Below are positions 24,409 to 33,434 of a stretch of DNA of 64,000 nt, piece by piece (the first letter of the stretch is position 1; each line of letters opens with the position of its first letter). A program made the position numbers and the translations under genes. The notes under the pieces are model-generated. The model was not told where the DNA came from and searched no databases. It worked only from the letters and a program-made list of their open reading frames with translations. The stretch lies in assembly GCA_964624585.1 (NCBI GenBank), contig CAZUXE010000001.1:1-64000 (forward strand), in the 5' to 3' direction. Source of the DNA: CAZUXE01 sp964624585. Its GTDB lineage: Bacteria > Hydrothermota > Tepidihabitantia > B3-TA06.

Positions 24409-25413
24409 ATGGAAAAGGTACCTAACCTATCTATGGGCGGCTCCATAGGAGCCTTGCCTACTGAGAATCTTCTACAGATGATTGGAAACTTAAAACTCTC
24501 CACACGTTTACTTTTAGAAAAACTTAAAACAAAGGATTATTGCCTTTTGACTTTCAGAAATGGAGAGTTAATTCCTTCTATAGATAGTTCTATCTATCCT
24601 TCCTTGAAAGATTTTCTTATTAAAGATATACAACTTGACAAACAACAGCTTCTGACTCTTGAAGCGACGCAAAAGGATGTTCCTTTTTGGAATAAAGTGT
24701 TAAATTCAGGTCTAGCAGAAAGAGTTGTTCTCAAGAATTATCTTATCCAAGGAGTTGCAAGGGTTCTGGATATGTTTAAGGATTTGTCAAACGTTCACTT
24801 TGAACTCTCACCGGTGGCAATAGAACGTCTTGGCACCTCCCCTGGGTTTTCGGTAACTGAAATATGCGCCCTTAGCCGCAAACCTGCATCGGTTCCCCAA
24901 CCTGAACCAAAACCAAACCCTGCGCAGACAACTCAACTTCCTAATATAGCTTCTAAAACTCAGTTAAACTCCATTCAACAACCCGATAGAGCCACACCGA
25001 CAGCCTCAGCGCCTACTGCTACAACGAAAAAAACCGACAATATTCAGGAATTATCCAACTTACTTCGTCAATTACGCGACGTCATCCCGGGAGGCATGGC
25101 TTCTTATTTAATTGATTTCCAAACCCAAAAACCAATCGCTTCTTCATCAATCCACATACCGGACAACAAAGCGGATTTTCACCTGATAACTGAACTGCTC
25201 TGTTCACGTGTTCCTGCCCAAACCGCTGCCTTAATTAACATCAATGAATTGCATATTCTTACCGATAACTATCTTATAGGCATAAGTTTTATAAATCGAA
25301 CACATTGCTTGCTCGCTATTTGCAATAAAACCACTCAGTTTGGATTAATGCTGACAGCTTTGCGAAAAGCAAACTCAAAGGTTATTGAATTAATTAACGG
25401 GAACTCCCTGTGA
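24409..25413 (+). CDS. DUF4388-like plus roadblock-like protein
   Basis: The 334-aa protein has an N-terminal PatA/DUF4388-like region (about residues 10-145: GSIGALPTENLLQMIGNLKLSTRLLLEKLKTKDYCLLTFRNGELI). A Pro/Thr/Gln linker spans about 160-205. A C-terminal roadblock-like domain follows (about 210-330: LSNLLRQLRDVIPGGMASYLIDFQTQKPIASSSIHIP). DUF4388 proteins often sit beside MglA/MglB-type modules. It lies 9 nt after the first roadblock gene and overlaps the GTPase start by 4 nt. Confidence 0.75.
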   Translation: MEKVPNLSMGGSIGALPTENLLQMIGNLKLSTRLLLEKLKTKDYCLLTFRNGELIPSIDSSIYPSLKDFLIKDIQLDKQQLLTLEATQKDVPFWNKVLNSGLAERVVLKNYLIQGVARVLDMFKDLSNVHFELSPVAIERLGTSPGFSVTEICALSRKPASVPQPEPKPNPAQTTQLPNIASKTQLNSIQQPDRATPTASAPTATTKKTDNIQELSNLLRQLRDVIPGGMASYLIDFQTQKPIASSSIHIPDNKADFHLITELLCSRVPAQTAALININELHILTDNYLIGISFINRTHCLLAICNKTTQFGLMLTALRKANSKVIELINGNSL

Positions 25414-25940
25414 AACTGGCTAAGGTAGTAATAGTAGGAAAGGACGAAGCTGGCAAGTCGACTTTGGTACAGAATATAATCCCTGGCGCGATGAATATTG
25501 AACGCCAGGGTAGAACCATAGCCCTTGACTACGGCAGCAAGGAATACAAAGGCTACAAACTTCATCTTTTCGGTACACCTGGACAAACCCGCTTTAGAAT
25601 CGTAAGAGACGTTGTGGCCAGAGGAATGGATATTGCCATATGGGTACTTGATTACTCCAGACGTTTTGACGAACGCGATGAAGATATTTTGCAGTTTCTT
25701 GTGCAGTCAAAAGTCCCCTTCATTGTTTTTGCCAATATAAAACCCGGCGTTCAAAAGGAACGTCGAAAGGTAACCCGCTTGATTGGTGAACCAAAAGAAT
25801 TGCAAGGTATAATTGTTGGCTCTGCAAAATCAGGCTTCAGGATAATTGAGATGCTCGATAAAATTGTTGAAATTCTCAATTCAAACAAGCTGTATCGACA
25901 CACAGACAAAAGGAAAGCGCTCCAAGCCGACGAAACCTAA
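25410..25940 (+). CDS. Ras-like small GTPase (MglA/COG2229 type)
   Basis: The 176-aa GTPase has a P-loop GKDEAGKST (residues 10-18) and a switch II written HLFGTPGQTRF. TPGQ replaces the usual TAGQ, as in bacterial COG2229 GTPases. The base-recognition NKxD motif is degenerate: FANIKPG. The start is a GTG overlapping the previous stop, so it is translationally coupled to the roadblock protein. With two roadblock partners encoded just upstream, it probably works as a nucleotide switch controlling polarity, motility or another envelope process; the output is not visible here. Confidence 0.85.
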   Translation: MKLAKVVIVGKDEAGKSTLVQNIIPGAMNIERQGRTIALDYGSKEYKGYKLHLFGTPGQTRFRIVRDVVARGMDIAIWVLDYSRRFDERDEDILQFLVQSKVPFIVFANIKPGVQKERRKVTRLIGEPKELQGIIVGSAKSGFRIIEMLDKIVEILNSNKLYRHTDKRKALQADET

Positions 25941-25959
25941 TCCCAATATCAGTGATACA

Positions 25960-26113
25960 ATGACAGAAATCACACAACCCTTTGGAGACAGCAAAGCTGC
26001 TGACACAGGGATACTTGTAACGCAATGCTGAAGATTTAATAGATTTGTTTTTAGACCAAGAGGGAAAAGTTAATGTCGGAACTTTCAAGCATACACTTTA
26101 CACTAATTTTTAA
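25960..26113 (+). pseudogene. Possible small frameshifted gene after the GTPase
   Basis: Frame one from the ATG at 25960 reads MTEITQPFGDSKAADTGILVT and then stops at 26029. The adjacent frame from 26021 continues NAEDLIDLFLDQEGKVNVGT to a stop at 26111. Both halves look protein-like and abut, so one missing or extra base near 26021-26024 would explain them. There is no ribosome site. It could equally be chance. Confidence 0.25.
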
Positions 26114-26153
26114 GCATAACTTATAGAACTAATGGATATCCATTAAATATTTA

Positions 26154-26612
26154 TCAAGACGCCTTCAAACGCTTGTTCAGTTGAATGTTGGCAATTATGC
26201 GACACAAAGCGCTTACGGCAAGCAAAAACACCAGGCTGCCTCCCGTAAACCAAAACCCTAAAGCTACATCTTGCCTACCTACTACAAGATTATTAATATA
26301 TTGCAGGACAAATGGCAGAAGAGTGATTAAGGTTAGCGTAAACATAAGCCACGCCATAAAACGTTTTAGCTTACCAATTAAAAGCTGTATCACAATAAGA
26401 ATCACAATCACTGCAAGAAGTATTATATTCAGCCATAAAAGACTACGCACCAGCGAAGAGTCGGTGAAAAACTTAAACGCCTCTTGCCACATAGTGTAGT
26501 CAATCCATTGGCTGGAAAAAATACCCTGCGATTCCTTAAAACTAATCCATGGCAGAAACCCTAATCCTAAATAAGCCAGAACGCCTAACAGAGCAAACCA
26601 TAAACATATCAT
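26154..26612 (-). CDS. Membrane protein, four helices
   Basis: The 152-aa protein has four hydrophobic helices, at about residues 2-22, 55-80, 87-108 and 120-142. The segment between the first two is Trp/Phe-rich (SFKESQGIFSSQWIDYTMWQEAFKFF) and probably extracytoplasmic. AAGGAGA lies 6 nt before the ATG, with its own promoter upstream. No family recognised. Confidence 0.75.
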   Translation of the reverse strand: MICLWFALLGVLAYLGLGFLPWISFKESQGIFSSQWIDYTMWQEAFKFFTDSSLVRSLLWLNIILLAVIVILIVIQLLIGKLKRFMAWLMFTLTLITLLPFVLQYINNLVVGRQDVALGFWFTGGSLVFLLAVSALCRIIANIQLNKRLKAS

Positions 26613-26636
26613 GCTGTCTCCTTAGTTAAGGTTAAA

Positions 26637-26665
26637 AGAATAAGCTTATATTGGGATAATGTCAA
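26637..26665 (-). promoter_or_regulatory. Promoter of the four-helix membrane protein gene
   Basis: On the minus strand: TTGACA, 17 nt, TATTCT. Confidence 0.75.
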
Positions 26666-26709
26666 GCAAAAGCTCGCAGGATTTTTTATTATTAGGAGAT
26701 TTGGGGTAA

Positions 26710-26744
26710 ATTGTGAAGGCTGACTTAAGGCCAGCCTTCACAAT
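26710..26744. terminator. Strong hairpin after the recF-gyrB-EF-G operon
   Basis: ATTGTGAAGGCTG and CAGCCTTCACAAT form a perfect 13-bp stem with a 9-nt loop. It lies 73 nt beyond the EF-G stop. The T tract is weak on the minus strand, so it may end transcription or protect the 3' end. Confidence 0.6.
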
Positions 26745-26816
26745 TGCTTACAGTATCTGAGAGCTTAGAGTGCAAACAAGCTGCGTTTTAGCAGTCTGTT
26801 CATCACTAGGAGGATA

Positions 26817-28886
26817 TTACTGTTCTTCTTTCGCTTTTTTCGCTTCGTCAATAATCTTTTGAGTTACATCTGAAGGCACAGGGTCATAGTGGTCAAACTT
26901 AGCGGTAAAGAAACCACGCCCCTGGGTAATCGAACGAAGGGTTGTTGCATACTTATACATCTCCCCTTCCGGCACGGTCGCCTTAACTACCTGATTACGT
27001 CCTTCGGCATCCATGCCTTGAATTTTTCCACGACGGGAGTTCAAATCACCCATAACGTCGCCCATAAACTCTTCAGGAACTGCAACTTCAATAAACAGAA
27101 TTGGTTCCAGGAGAATTGGTTTAGCTTTTTCACAAGCAGCCTTCATTGCAATTTGAGCTGCAAGCTTAAAGGCAATTTCCGAGGAATCTACGGTATGGTA
27201 GCTTCCGTCAAACAAAGTTACTTTCATGTCAACAATTTTGTATCCGGCTAAAAAACCATTGGCTACAAATTCACGCACACCTTTTTCAACCGCAGGGTGA
27301 AAATTCTTGGGTACGGCTCCACCAAAAATCTCCTGGGTGAATTCGACATCGGAACCACGAGGCAAGGGTTCAAGACGTAAGTAAACGTCGCCAAACTGAC
27401 CACGCCCACCTGACTGCTTTTTATGCTTACCCTGAGCTTCAGCTTTAACTGTAATAGTTTCACGATAGGCTATACGCGGTTTTTTGGTCTCAACTGTAAC
27501 TCCGTACTTTTTCTTAAGCTTGGAAAGAATTACATCCAAGTGCAACTCGCCCATGCCTGAAATAACCTGTTGTTTAAGTTCTGCATCAAAACGATAAGTA
27601 AAGGTGGGATCTTCATCGTGTAGACGGGTAAGTGCGCCAGAAACCTTCTCTTCATCGCCCTTAGCCTTAGGAACAATAGCCATGGTAATTGGAGGGTTGG
27701 GAAATACCAGATTACCAATAACCATATTCGCTTTACTTGTAAGGGTATCACCCGTATGAGTTGACTTAAGCTTAACCAAACCACCAATCATACCAGGGAT
27801 AAGTTTTTCTGCATCCTTGCGCTCCTTACCCTGCATTAAAAGAAGCTGACCAATACGTTCAGAAGTATCTTTATCTGCATTCTTAAGGTTTGAGCCTGAA
27901 CTTACCTCACCTGAAAATACTCTGGTATAAAGAAGGTCACCCAAATGAGGGTCAGAAACCGTTTTGAATACATAGGCAAGGGTTTCACCAGAGGCTTGCG
28001 GAACAATTTCCTTTAGCTCTTCGCCTTCTTTTACTTTAATTGGCTTAATTTCCAAGGGGGACGGAAAAAAGTCCCGAACAAATTCCATAAATGGCTGTAT
28101 CCCAATCATAGATAAGGCGTCGCCTGCAAACAGAGGAAAGAGGGAACCTTCAATAATACCTTTCTTGATAACTGGAATCAGCTGTTCTGTGGTAGGTATA
28201 TTACCGTCAAGGTAGGACATAAGAAGCTCTTCATCAAGCTCTGCAACCGCTTCTATAAGTTTTTCCCTATAGGTATCGAACTCTGCTTTAAGCTCATCCG
28301 GAATATCTACAACCTCGGTTTTGCCGTCTTTAGTAATATATGCCTTTTCAGAAAGAAGACTTACTACACCCTTAAGATCGGACGCCGAACCTATAGGTAT
28401 AGATACAGGAGCAACTGATGTTCCGTAGGCTTCTGTAAGTTGGCTGAAAATTGAGGTAAAATCGGTATCCGGTTTAGCTAATTTATTGACAAATAACGCC
28501 TTACCCTTATTCTCTTCACTAAGCTGTTTCCAACTCATTTCAGTACCTACACCTATGCCAGTAACAGCATCAACTACAACTACGCCTACATCAACAGCAC
28601 GGGTTCCAGAAATCATCTCGCCTATAAAATCGGCATAACCTGGGGTATCAACCAGAGTAAAAAAATGGTTTGAATATTCACAAGAAGCAATTGCTAAATT
28701 GAGGGAGTTCTTGCGTTCTATTTCCTCTTCATCAAAATCGAAAGTTGAAGTACCTGCATCTACTTTACCTTGACGTGAATTTACACCGGCATGGAAAAGT
28801 ACTGCATCTGCCAAAGTGGTTTTTCCCGAACCACCGTGACCAAAGAACCCTAGGGTTCTCAACATTTTAGAATCATTAACACTCAC
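26817..28886 (-). CDS. EF-G-like translational GTPase (EF-G2 class)
   Basis: The 689-aa protein has all EF-G domains. The P-loop is GHGGSGKTT and switch II is DTPGYADF, where Tyr replaces the catalytic His of canonical EF-G; both are features of the EF-G2/FusA2 class. The guanine-specificity motif NKxD reads NKLA (VNKLAKPDTDF), losing the Asp. Domain IV is present (GYKIVDMKVTLFDGSYHTVDSSE), with the C-terminal domain RRGKIQGMDAEG. It is the last gene of the recF operon, 10 nt after the M42 peptidase gene. It is probably an auxiliary factor and not the main translocase. Confidence 0.9.
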   Translation of the reverse strand: MSVNDSKMLRTLGFFGHGGSGKTTLADAVLFHAGVNSRQGKVDAGTSTFDFDEEEIERKNSLNLAIASCEYSNHFFTLVDTPGYADFIGEMISGTRAVDVGVVVVDAVTGIGVGTEMSWKQLSEENKGKALFVNKLAKPDTDFTSIFSQLTEAYGTSVAPVSIPIGSASDLKGVVSLLSEKAYITKDGKTEVVDIPDELKAEFDTYREKLIEAVAELDEELLMSYLDGNIPTTEQLIPVIKKGIIEGSLFPLFAGDALSMIGIQPFMEFVRDFFPSPLEIKPIKVKEGEELKEIVPQASGETLAYVFKTVSDPHLGDLLYTRVFSGEVSSGSNLKNADKDTSERIGQLLLMQGKERKDAEKLIPGMIGGLVKLKSTHTGDTLTSKANMVIGNLVFPNPPITMAIVPKAKGDEEKVSGALTRLHDEDPTFTYRFDAELKQQVISGMGELHLDVILSKLKKKYGVTVETKKPRIAYRETITVKAEAQGKHKKQSGGRGQFGDVYLRLEPLPRGSDVEFTQEIFGGAVPKNFHPAVEKGVREFVANGFLAGYKIVDMKVTLFDGSYHTVDSSEIAFKLAAQIAMKAACEKAKPILLEPILFIEVAVPEEFMGDVMGDLNSRRGKIQGMDAEGRNQVVKATVPEGEMYKYATTLRSITQGRGFFTAKFDHYDPVPSDVTQKIIDEAKKAKEEQ

Positions 28887-28896
28887 TAAACCTCCT

Positions 28897-29967
28897 TCAA
28901 GCGAACTTGGTAATTTCTTTTAGTTTAGCAGCATCCAATCTTTTGACTACTGCCTTAACAAGATTGAGAAGCGCAAGATAATCTTCTTCATAAATCACTG
29001 ATACATGGGAATGTATGTAGCGCGACGGCAGACCCAGTGGAATAGAAGGCACGCCAATATTGGTAAGATGAATAGCTCCGGTATCATAACCGCCCCGCAG
29101 AGAAGTTAAATGATAGTTAATGCCTTCAGCTTCGGCAACTTCACATACAAAATCACGTAAAACCACATTAGGTATCATGGTAGCATCGTGAACTAGAACC
29201 GAAGCGCCTGCTCCAAATTTTTCTCTAGCGTCGGATTCTCCGCCTGGGATATCGTGCGAAAGAGCCACATCAACAGCAATTGCAATATCGGGTTTAACAA
29301 GACCGGCTACAGTTTTCGCACCGCGCAATCCAACCTCTTCCTGTACAGTCCCTGCAAGATAGAGTTGGTTTGGATGATTAGCAAGAGAACCTGATATATC
29401 GGCAGCCATTTCGGCAAGCACAGCGCAACCTACACGATCATCCCAAGCCTTGGCAGCCAACACACCGTTCTGTAAAGGACGGAAATCGCCTATAGGAACT
29501 ATTGGATCGCCAGGACGCGCGCCAACATCTTCAGCGCCTTTCTTTCCTACAACACCTATATCTATAAATAAACTCTCCATCTCAGGAGGTTTTTTTCTTT
29601 CCTCAGGTTTCATTACGTGAGGCGGCTTGGAACCTATAATTCCTTCAAAGTCGCCCTTACGTGTCCTAAGAATAACCCTTTGACTCAGCAGGACTTGAGG
29701 CCACCAGCCACCGACAGGAAGAAAGCGAATATAGCCATCGCTGGTTATCTTTTTTACAAGAAACCCCACTTCATCCATATGTCCAGTAACAAGCACCTTT
29801 GGCCCAGCTGCATCGCCTTGGTGATAACCAATAATAGATCCAAGACGATCGGTTGAAATTTCGGTATTTTCGCCCAGGTATTTTGCCATAATTGCCCGGA
29901 CGTCTGTTTCATAACCGGAAGGACCGAAGGCTTCGGTCAATTCCTTAAATAGTTGATGTCTTTGCAA
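28897..29967 (-). CDS. M42-family metallo-aminopeptidase
   Basis: The 356-aa protein shows the M42 (FrvX/TET-like) metal site: VTGHMDEVGF (His63, Asp65), KAWDDRVGCAV, GTVQEEVGLRGA with the catalytic Glu pair, VDVALSHD, and the distal YIHSHVSV. These enzymes form large tetrahedral complexes that trim peptides in the cytosol. Translation starts at TTG (29967), 6-7 nt after AAGGAGGA; no ATG fits. It lies 15 nt after gyrB and 10 nt before the EF-G-like gene. Confidence 0.92.
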   Translation of the reverse strand: MQRHQLFKELTEAFGPSGYETDVRAIMAKYLGENTEISTDRLGSIIGYHQGDAAGPKVLVTGHMDEVGFLVKKITSDGYIRFLPVGGWWPQVLLSQRVILRTRKGDFEGIIGSKPPHVMKPEERKKPPEMESLFIDIGVVGKKGAEDVGARPGDPIVPIGDFRPLQNGVLAAKAWDDRVGCAVLAEMAADISGSLANHPNQLYLAGTVQEEVGLRGAKTVAGLVKPDIAIAVDVALSHDIPGGESDAREKFGAGASVLVHDATMIPNVVLRDFVCEVAEAEGINYHLTSLRGGYDTGAIHLTNIGVPSIPLGLPSRYIHSHVSVIYEEDYLALLNLVKAVVKRLDAAKLKEITKFA

Positions 29968-29982
29968 AAAATCCTCCTTAAA

Positions 29983-31902
29983 CTAGATGTCCAGGTTCTC
30001 TACGAACTGGGCGTTGGATTCAATAAATTCTCTTCTGGGTTCAACTTCTGTTCCCATTAAGACTGAAAAAAGCCTGTCAGCCTCTGCGGCATCGGAAACA
30101 TTTACTTTCTTGATAATTCGTTTTTCAGGATTCATACTTGTTTCCCATAACTGATCGGGATTCATCTCACCAAGTCCCTTAAATCGTTGAATATCCAGTC
30201 TTTCTGGATGCGATGAGTTTTTCTTAAATTCATCCAACTCTTCATCGGAGTAAAGATATTTAATTTCCTTACCCTTTTTAACGCGATAAAGGGGAGGTTG
30301 AGCAATATAGATAAGACCATTTTCAATCAAGTCGTGCATATGGCGGTAAAACATAGTAAGTATAAGAGTACGAATGTGGGAACCGTCCACGTCAGCATCA
30401 GCCATAATGATTATTTTGTTGTAACGGGCATTGGCCGGGTCAAAAGAATCCGCTCCAAAACCGGTACCGATAGAGGCAATAATGGCTTTAATCTCTTTAT
30501 TAGCCAAAATTTTATTAAGTCCCGCTTTTTCGACGTTGAGTATTTTTCCTCTAAGAGCCAGCACAGCCTGAAACCGACGATCACGTCCTTGTTTTGCAGA
30601 ACCGCCTGCAGAGTTACCCTCAACTATGAAGAGCTCACACTCTTCGGGATTATCCGACGAGCAATCAGCAAGTTTTCCAGGCAAGGTTTCAGAAGACAAA
30701 AGGCTCTTTTTGCGCTCAATATCACGAGCCTTACGCGCTGCTTCCCGTGAACGCGCAGCAGCGGTCGCTTTTTGAAGGATGATATTGATAACACGAGGTT
30801 GTTCGTCGAAATGGCGAGAAAGGCCTTCAGACATTATGGACTCCACAATACCACGTACTTCAGAATTGCCCAGCTTGGTTTTAGTTTGTCCCTCAAACTG
30901 AGGATTTTTTATACGAACCGAAATTACCGCAGTGAGTCCTTCCCTTACGTCATTACCCGACAGGTCAATTTTTTTCTTTTCCTTGTTCATGCTCGATTTT
31001 CTTAACCCGTCGTTAAGGGTTTTCGTCAAAGCGGACTTAAAACCCACTAAATGCGTTCCCCCCTCATGAGTATTAATTGTATTAACGAAGGTAACTATAT
31101 GCTCAGAGTAAGAATCTGTATATTCCAAAGCGGCCTCAAGCTCTAGACCGTTTCTTGAGTCTTTGATATATAAAGGCTTATGCAGACGAGTACGTCCCTG
31201 ATCAAGGTATGCCAAAAAGTCTACTATACCTTTCTGGAAGTGAAATACCTGCTGTGTATCGTTAATTGCATCCTGCAATTTTATAGTAAGACCGGGATTA
31301 AGGTAGGCTACCTCACGTAAACGGGTTGAGATTATGTCAAGGTTAAAGTTTGTGCTCTTTTTGAATATTTCAGGATCAGGAATAAAGGTTATTTTGGTAC
31401 CTGTACGGTGAGCCTCTTGCTTTGGCGCATCTATAACTTCTGGAGGCCCTTCAGGTTCTCCCCTTCTATAGGACTGTTTGTATATTTTACCATCACGACG
31501 AACAACAAGCTCAAGCCATAGAGAAAGCGCGTTTACGACAGATGAGCCAACACCGTGTAGACCGCCGGATATAGCATATACCTTTCCTGAAAATTTAGCA
31601 CCGGCATGAAGCATAGTCATCACGACTTCCAAACCGGAAATACCCAATTCAGGGTGCTTATCCGCCGGAATACCACGACCATCATCTTCAATACATATCT
31701 TATTCGCTTCAAGCAGGGTTATAGTGATATTGCGACATACACCCGCCATTGCTTCATCAATGGAATTATCTACAATTTCAGTAACAAGATGATGCAGTCC
31801 GCGAATTCCCACATCGCCAATGTACATAGCCGGACGGCGACGTACTCCCTCAAGTCCCTTTAGTACCTGAATTTGTGACGCATCGTAACGATTATCTGCC
31901 AT
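29983..31902 (-). CDS. gyrB: DNA gyrase subunit B
   Basis: The 639-aa GyrB has the GHKL ATPase motifs (EIVDNSIDEA, DDGRGIP, GGLHGVGSSVVNALS), the transducer region (HEGGTHLVGFKSALT) and the TOPRIM motifs (FIVEGNSAGGSAKQGRD, MADADVDGSHI). It ends in the usual short C-terminal tail. It is the ATPase subunit of the enzyme that introduces negative supercoils. The start overlaps the dciA stop, and the order recF-dciA-gyrB is a common origin-proximal arrangement; dnaA and dnaN are not in this window. Confidence 0.98.
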   Translation of the reverse strand: MADNRYDASQIQVLKGLEGVRRRPAMYIGDVGIRGLHHLVTEIVDNSIDEAMAGVCRNITITLLEANKICIEDDGRGIPADKHPELGISGLEVVMTMLHAGAKFSGKVYAISGGLHGVGSSVVNALSLWLELVVRRDGKIYKQSYRRGEPEGPPEVIDAPKQEAHRTGTKITFIPDPEIFKKSTNFNLDIISTRLREVAYLNPGLTIKLQDAINDTQQVFHFQKGIVDFLAYLDQGRTRLHKPLYIKDSRNGLELEAALEYTDSYSEHIVTFVNTINTHEGGTHLVGFKSALTKTLNDGLRKSSMNKEKKKIDLSGNDVREGLTAVISVRIKNPQFEGQTKTKLGNSEVRGIVESIMSEGLSRHFDEQPRVINIILQKATAAARSREAARKARDIERKKSLLSSETLPGKLADCSSDNPEECELFIVEGNSAGGSAKQGRDRRFQAVLALRGKILNVEKAGLNKILANKEIKAIIASIGTGFGADSFDPANARYNKIIIMADADVDGSHIRTLILTMFYRHMHDLIENGLIYIAQPPLYRVKKGKEIKYLYSDEELDEFKKNSSHPERLDIQRFKGLGEMNPDQLWETSMNPEKRIIKKVNVSDAAEADRLFSVLMGTEVEPRREFIESNAQFVENLDI

Positions 31903-32258
31903 TATTTCCTCTTGGTTGCTCCAACCTGAAAGTTAATATTTTTGACAACATCCCGACCCAATTCCCTGTTGAGATTTTTAATCAACTTCTCCTTTAAGGT
32001 AATAAGCTCTGTACGCCAAACATTTGTGGGTACAACAATATGGAGTATACCCGATTTTATACCCAATGCAACACATCTTTTGGCGATTTTTTCACCGGCT
32101 ACTTTCGGCCAAACCCGCACAGCTTGGTATTCTATAAGTCCTTTGCCAAGCCTTTTTTTAGCCATTTTCCCCCACACATCGGCAAGCGAACGCGGTTTCG
32201 CCCACCTTGCCTTACCAACCCTACGACGTGTCGCTCTAAATTTGCCGGACATTACCAT
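31902..32258 (-). CDS. dciA: DciA-like DUF721 protein
   Basis: The 118-aa protein carries the DUF721 core (SLADVWGKMAKKRLGKGLIEYQAVRVWPKVAGEKIAKRCVALGIKSGILHIVVPTNVWRTEL). DciA proteins help load the replicative helicase DnaB in bacteria that lack DnaC. The basic N-terminus overlaps the end of recF by 23 nt, and the last base is shared with the gyrB start. An internal ATG two codons on is an equally possible start. Confidence 0.85.
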   Translation of the reverse strand: MVMSGKFRATRRRVGKARWAKPRSLADVWGKMAKKRLGKGLIEYQAVRVWPKVAGEKIAKRCVALGIKSGILHIVVPTNVWRTELITLKEKLIKNLNRELGRDVVKNINFQVGATKRK

Positions 32259-33330
32259 CCTTCACATGAAAACGCCTACCGTCAATGTCAGGAGGTGTTG
32301 GAGCGGCATAGAAAAGCTGTCCTTTAGAACGAACTAAGTCGAAAAGCAAACGTGTGTTATAGGAATCGAGTTCAGCCGCAACATCATCCATAATATAGAT
32401 AGGTTTACGCCCTGCAGATAGAACTGTCTGCGCTTCAGCAAGTGCCAAAGCCAGGGCTGCAAGACGTTGCTGACCGTAAGAAGCGTATGCTCTAAGCAAG
32501 CGACCGTTCAGAAGCGTTCGAAAATCGTCCCTGTGGGGTCCATGACGGGTAAAGCCTAAGTTTCTTTCTTCATCCCTGACCCGTTTTAGAATATCTTTAA
32601 GATTACTCCCTGGGTTGACGTTGTAAATATACTCAAGAAGAAGTTCATCTTTTGGTAGAAACTCCTTTGCCATACGAGCGAAGTGTTTTATAAATTCCTG
32701 CCAGTATTCCTGACGCCTTGCAGCTATTTCTGCGGCCAACTCTGCAATCCGGGCTTCCCATATGATAAACTCCTCGTTTTTGGCCTGCTTGCGCAATAAA
32801 GCGTTACGATGAGCAAGCACCTTTCGATATTCGGCTAGAACAAACCTATAGGTACGCGATAACTTTCCTATGGCTTCATCAAGAAAAGCACGACGTCCAG
32901 CAGGCGCTCCGGCAACAACACTACGGTCATCAAGAAGAAAAACAGAAACAGGCAACCAGCCTGCAAAAAGTGAACGTTTCGGGACCTCACGCTTATCAAG
33001 AAAGTAATGTTTGCCTTCATTGGGAGAATAATACACTCGGGCTGAATAATGTTTAGCCGATGCCTCTTTCGAAGTATTGATTCTGAGCGGACGGCGGGAC
33101 GAAGAAGATGCCAGGCCTGCCACCTTGAAATAAGAAGCTGAAAATCCCAGCATTTGCCTGTCATGCAGGGTTCTAAAACTTCTACCTGTCGCTAGTAGAC
33201 TAATGGCTTCAAGCAAATTGGTTTTACCCGCTCCGTTTACTCCAAATATTACATTTACACGACTATCAAACTCAAGCCCCTGTTCACGTAAATTACGAAA
33301 CCCTGCCACCAAAAGCTCACGCAACCACAT
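32236..33330 (-). CDS. recF: DNA repair/recombination protein RecF
   Basis: The 364-aa SMC-like ATPase has Walker A GVNGAGKT (residues 30-37), signature ASYGQQRLAALALALA and Walker B IYIMDDVAAELD. RecF binds gapped DNA with RecO/RecR. It leads the operon recF-dciA-gyrB-M42 peptidase-EF-G-like. No ribosome site precedes the ATG; an inverted repeat ends 2 nt before it. Confidence 0.95.
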   Translation of the reverse strand: MWLRELLVAGFRNLREQGLEFDSRVNVIFGVNGAGKTNLLEAISLLATGRSFRTLHDRQMLGFSASYFKVAGLASSSSRRPLRINTSKEASAKHYSARVYYSPNEGKHYFLDKREVPKRSLFAGWLPVSVFLLDDRSVVAGAPAGRRAFLDEAIGKLSRTYRFVLAEYRKVLAHRNALLRKQAKNEEFIIWEARIAELAAEIAARRQEYWQEFIKHFARMAKEFLPKDELLLEYIYNVNPGSNLKDILKRVRDEERNLGFTRHGPHRDDFRTLLNGRLLRAYASYGQQRLAALALALAEAQTVLSAGRKPIYIMDDVAAELDSYNTRLLFDLVRSKGQLFYAAPTPPDIDGRRFHVKDGNVRQI

Positions 33331-33332
33331 AG

Positions 33333-33352
33333 CTTCAGTCCATAGACTGAAG
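33333..33352 (-). promoter_or_regulatory. Inverted repeat directly before recF
   Basis: CTTCAGTC and GACTGAAG form a perfect 8-bp dyad with a 4-nt centre, ending 2 nt upstream of the recF ATG. A TTGACA on the minus strand at 33374-33379 is a plausible -35 box, although the -10 region is poor. The dyad could be an operator or a translation-modulating hairpin. Confidence 0.45.
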
Positions 33353-33434
33353 GGTTAAGGAACAAAGCAAAATTGTCAATATTCCAACCGGCATACCATT
33401 TTAGATATAAACTCTAGCAGTGAAGATATCCAAT

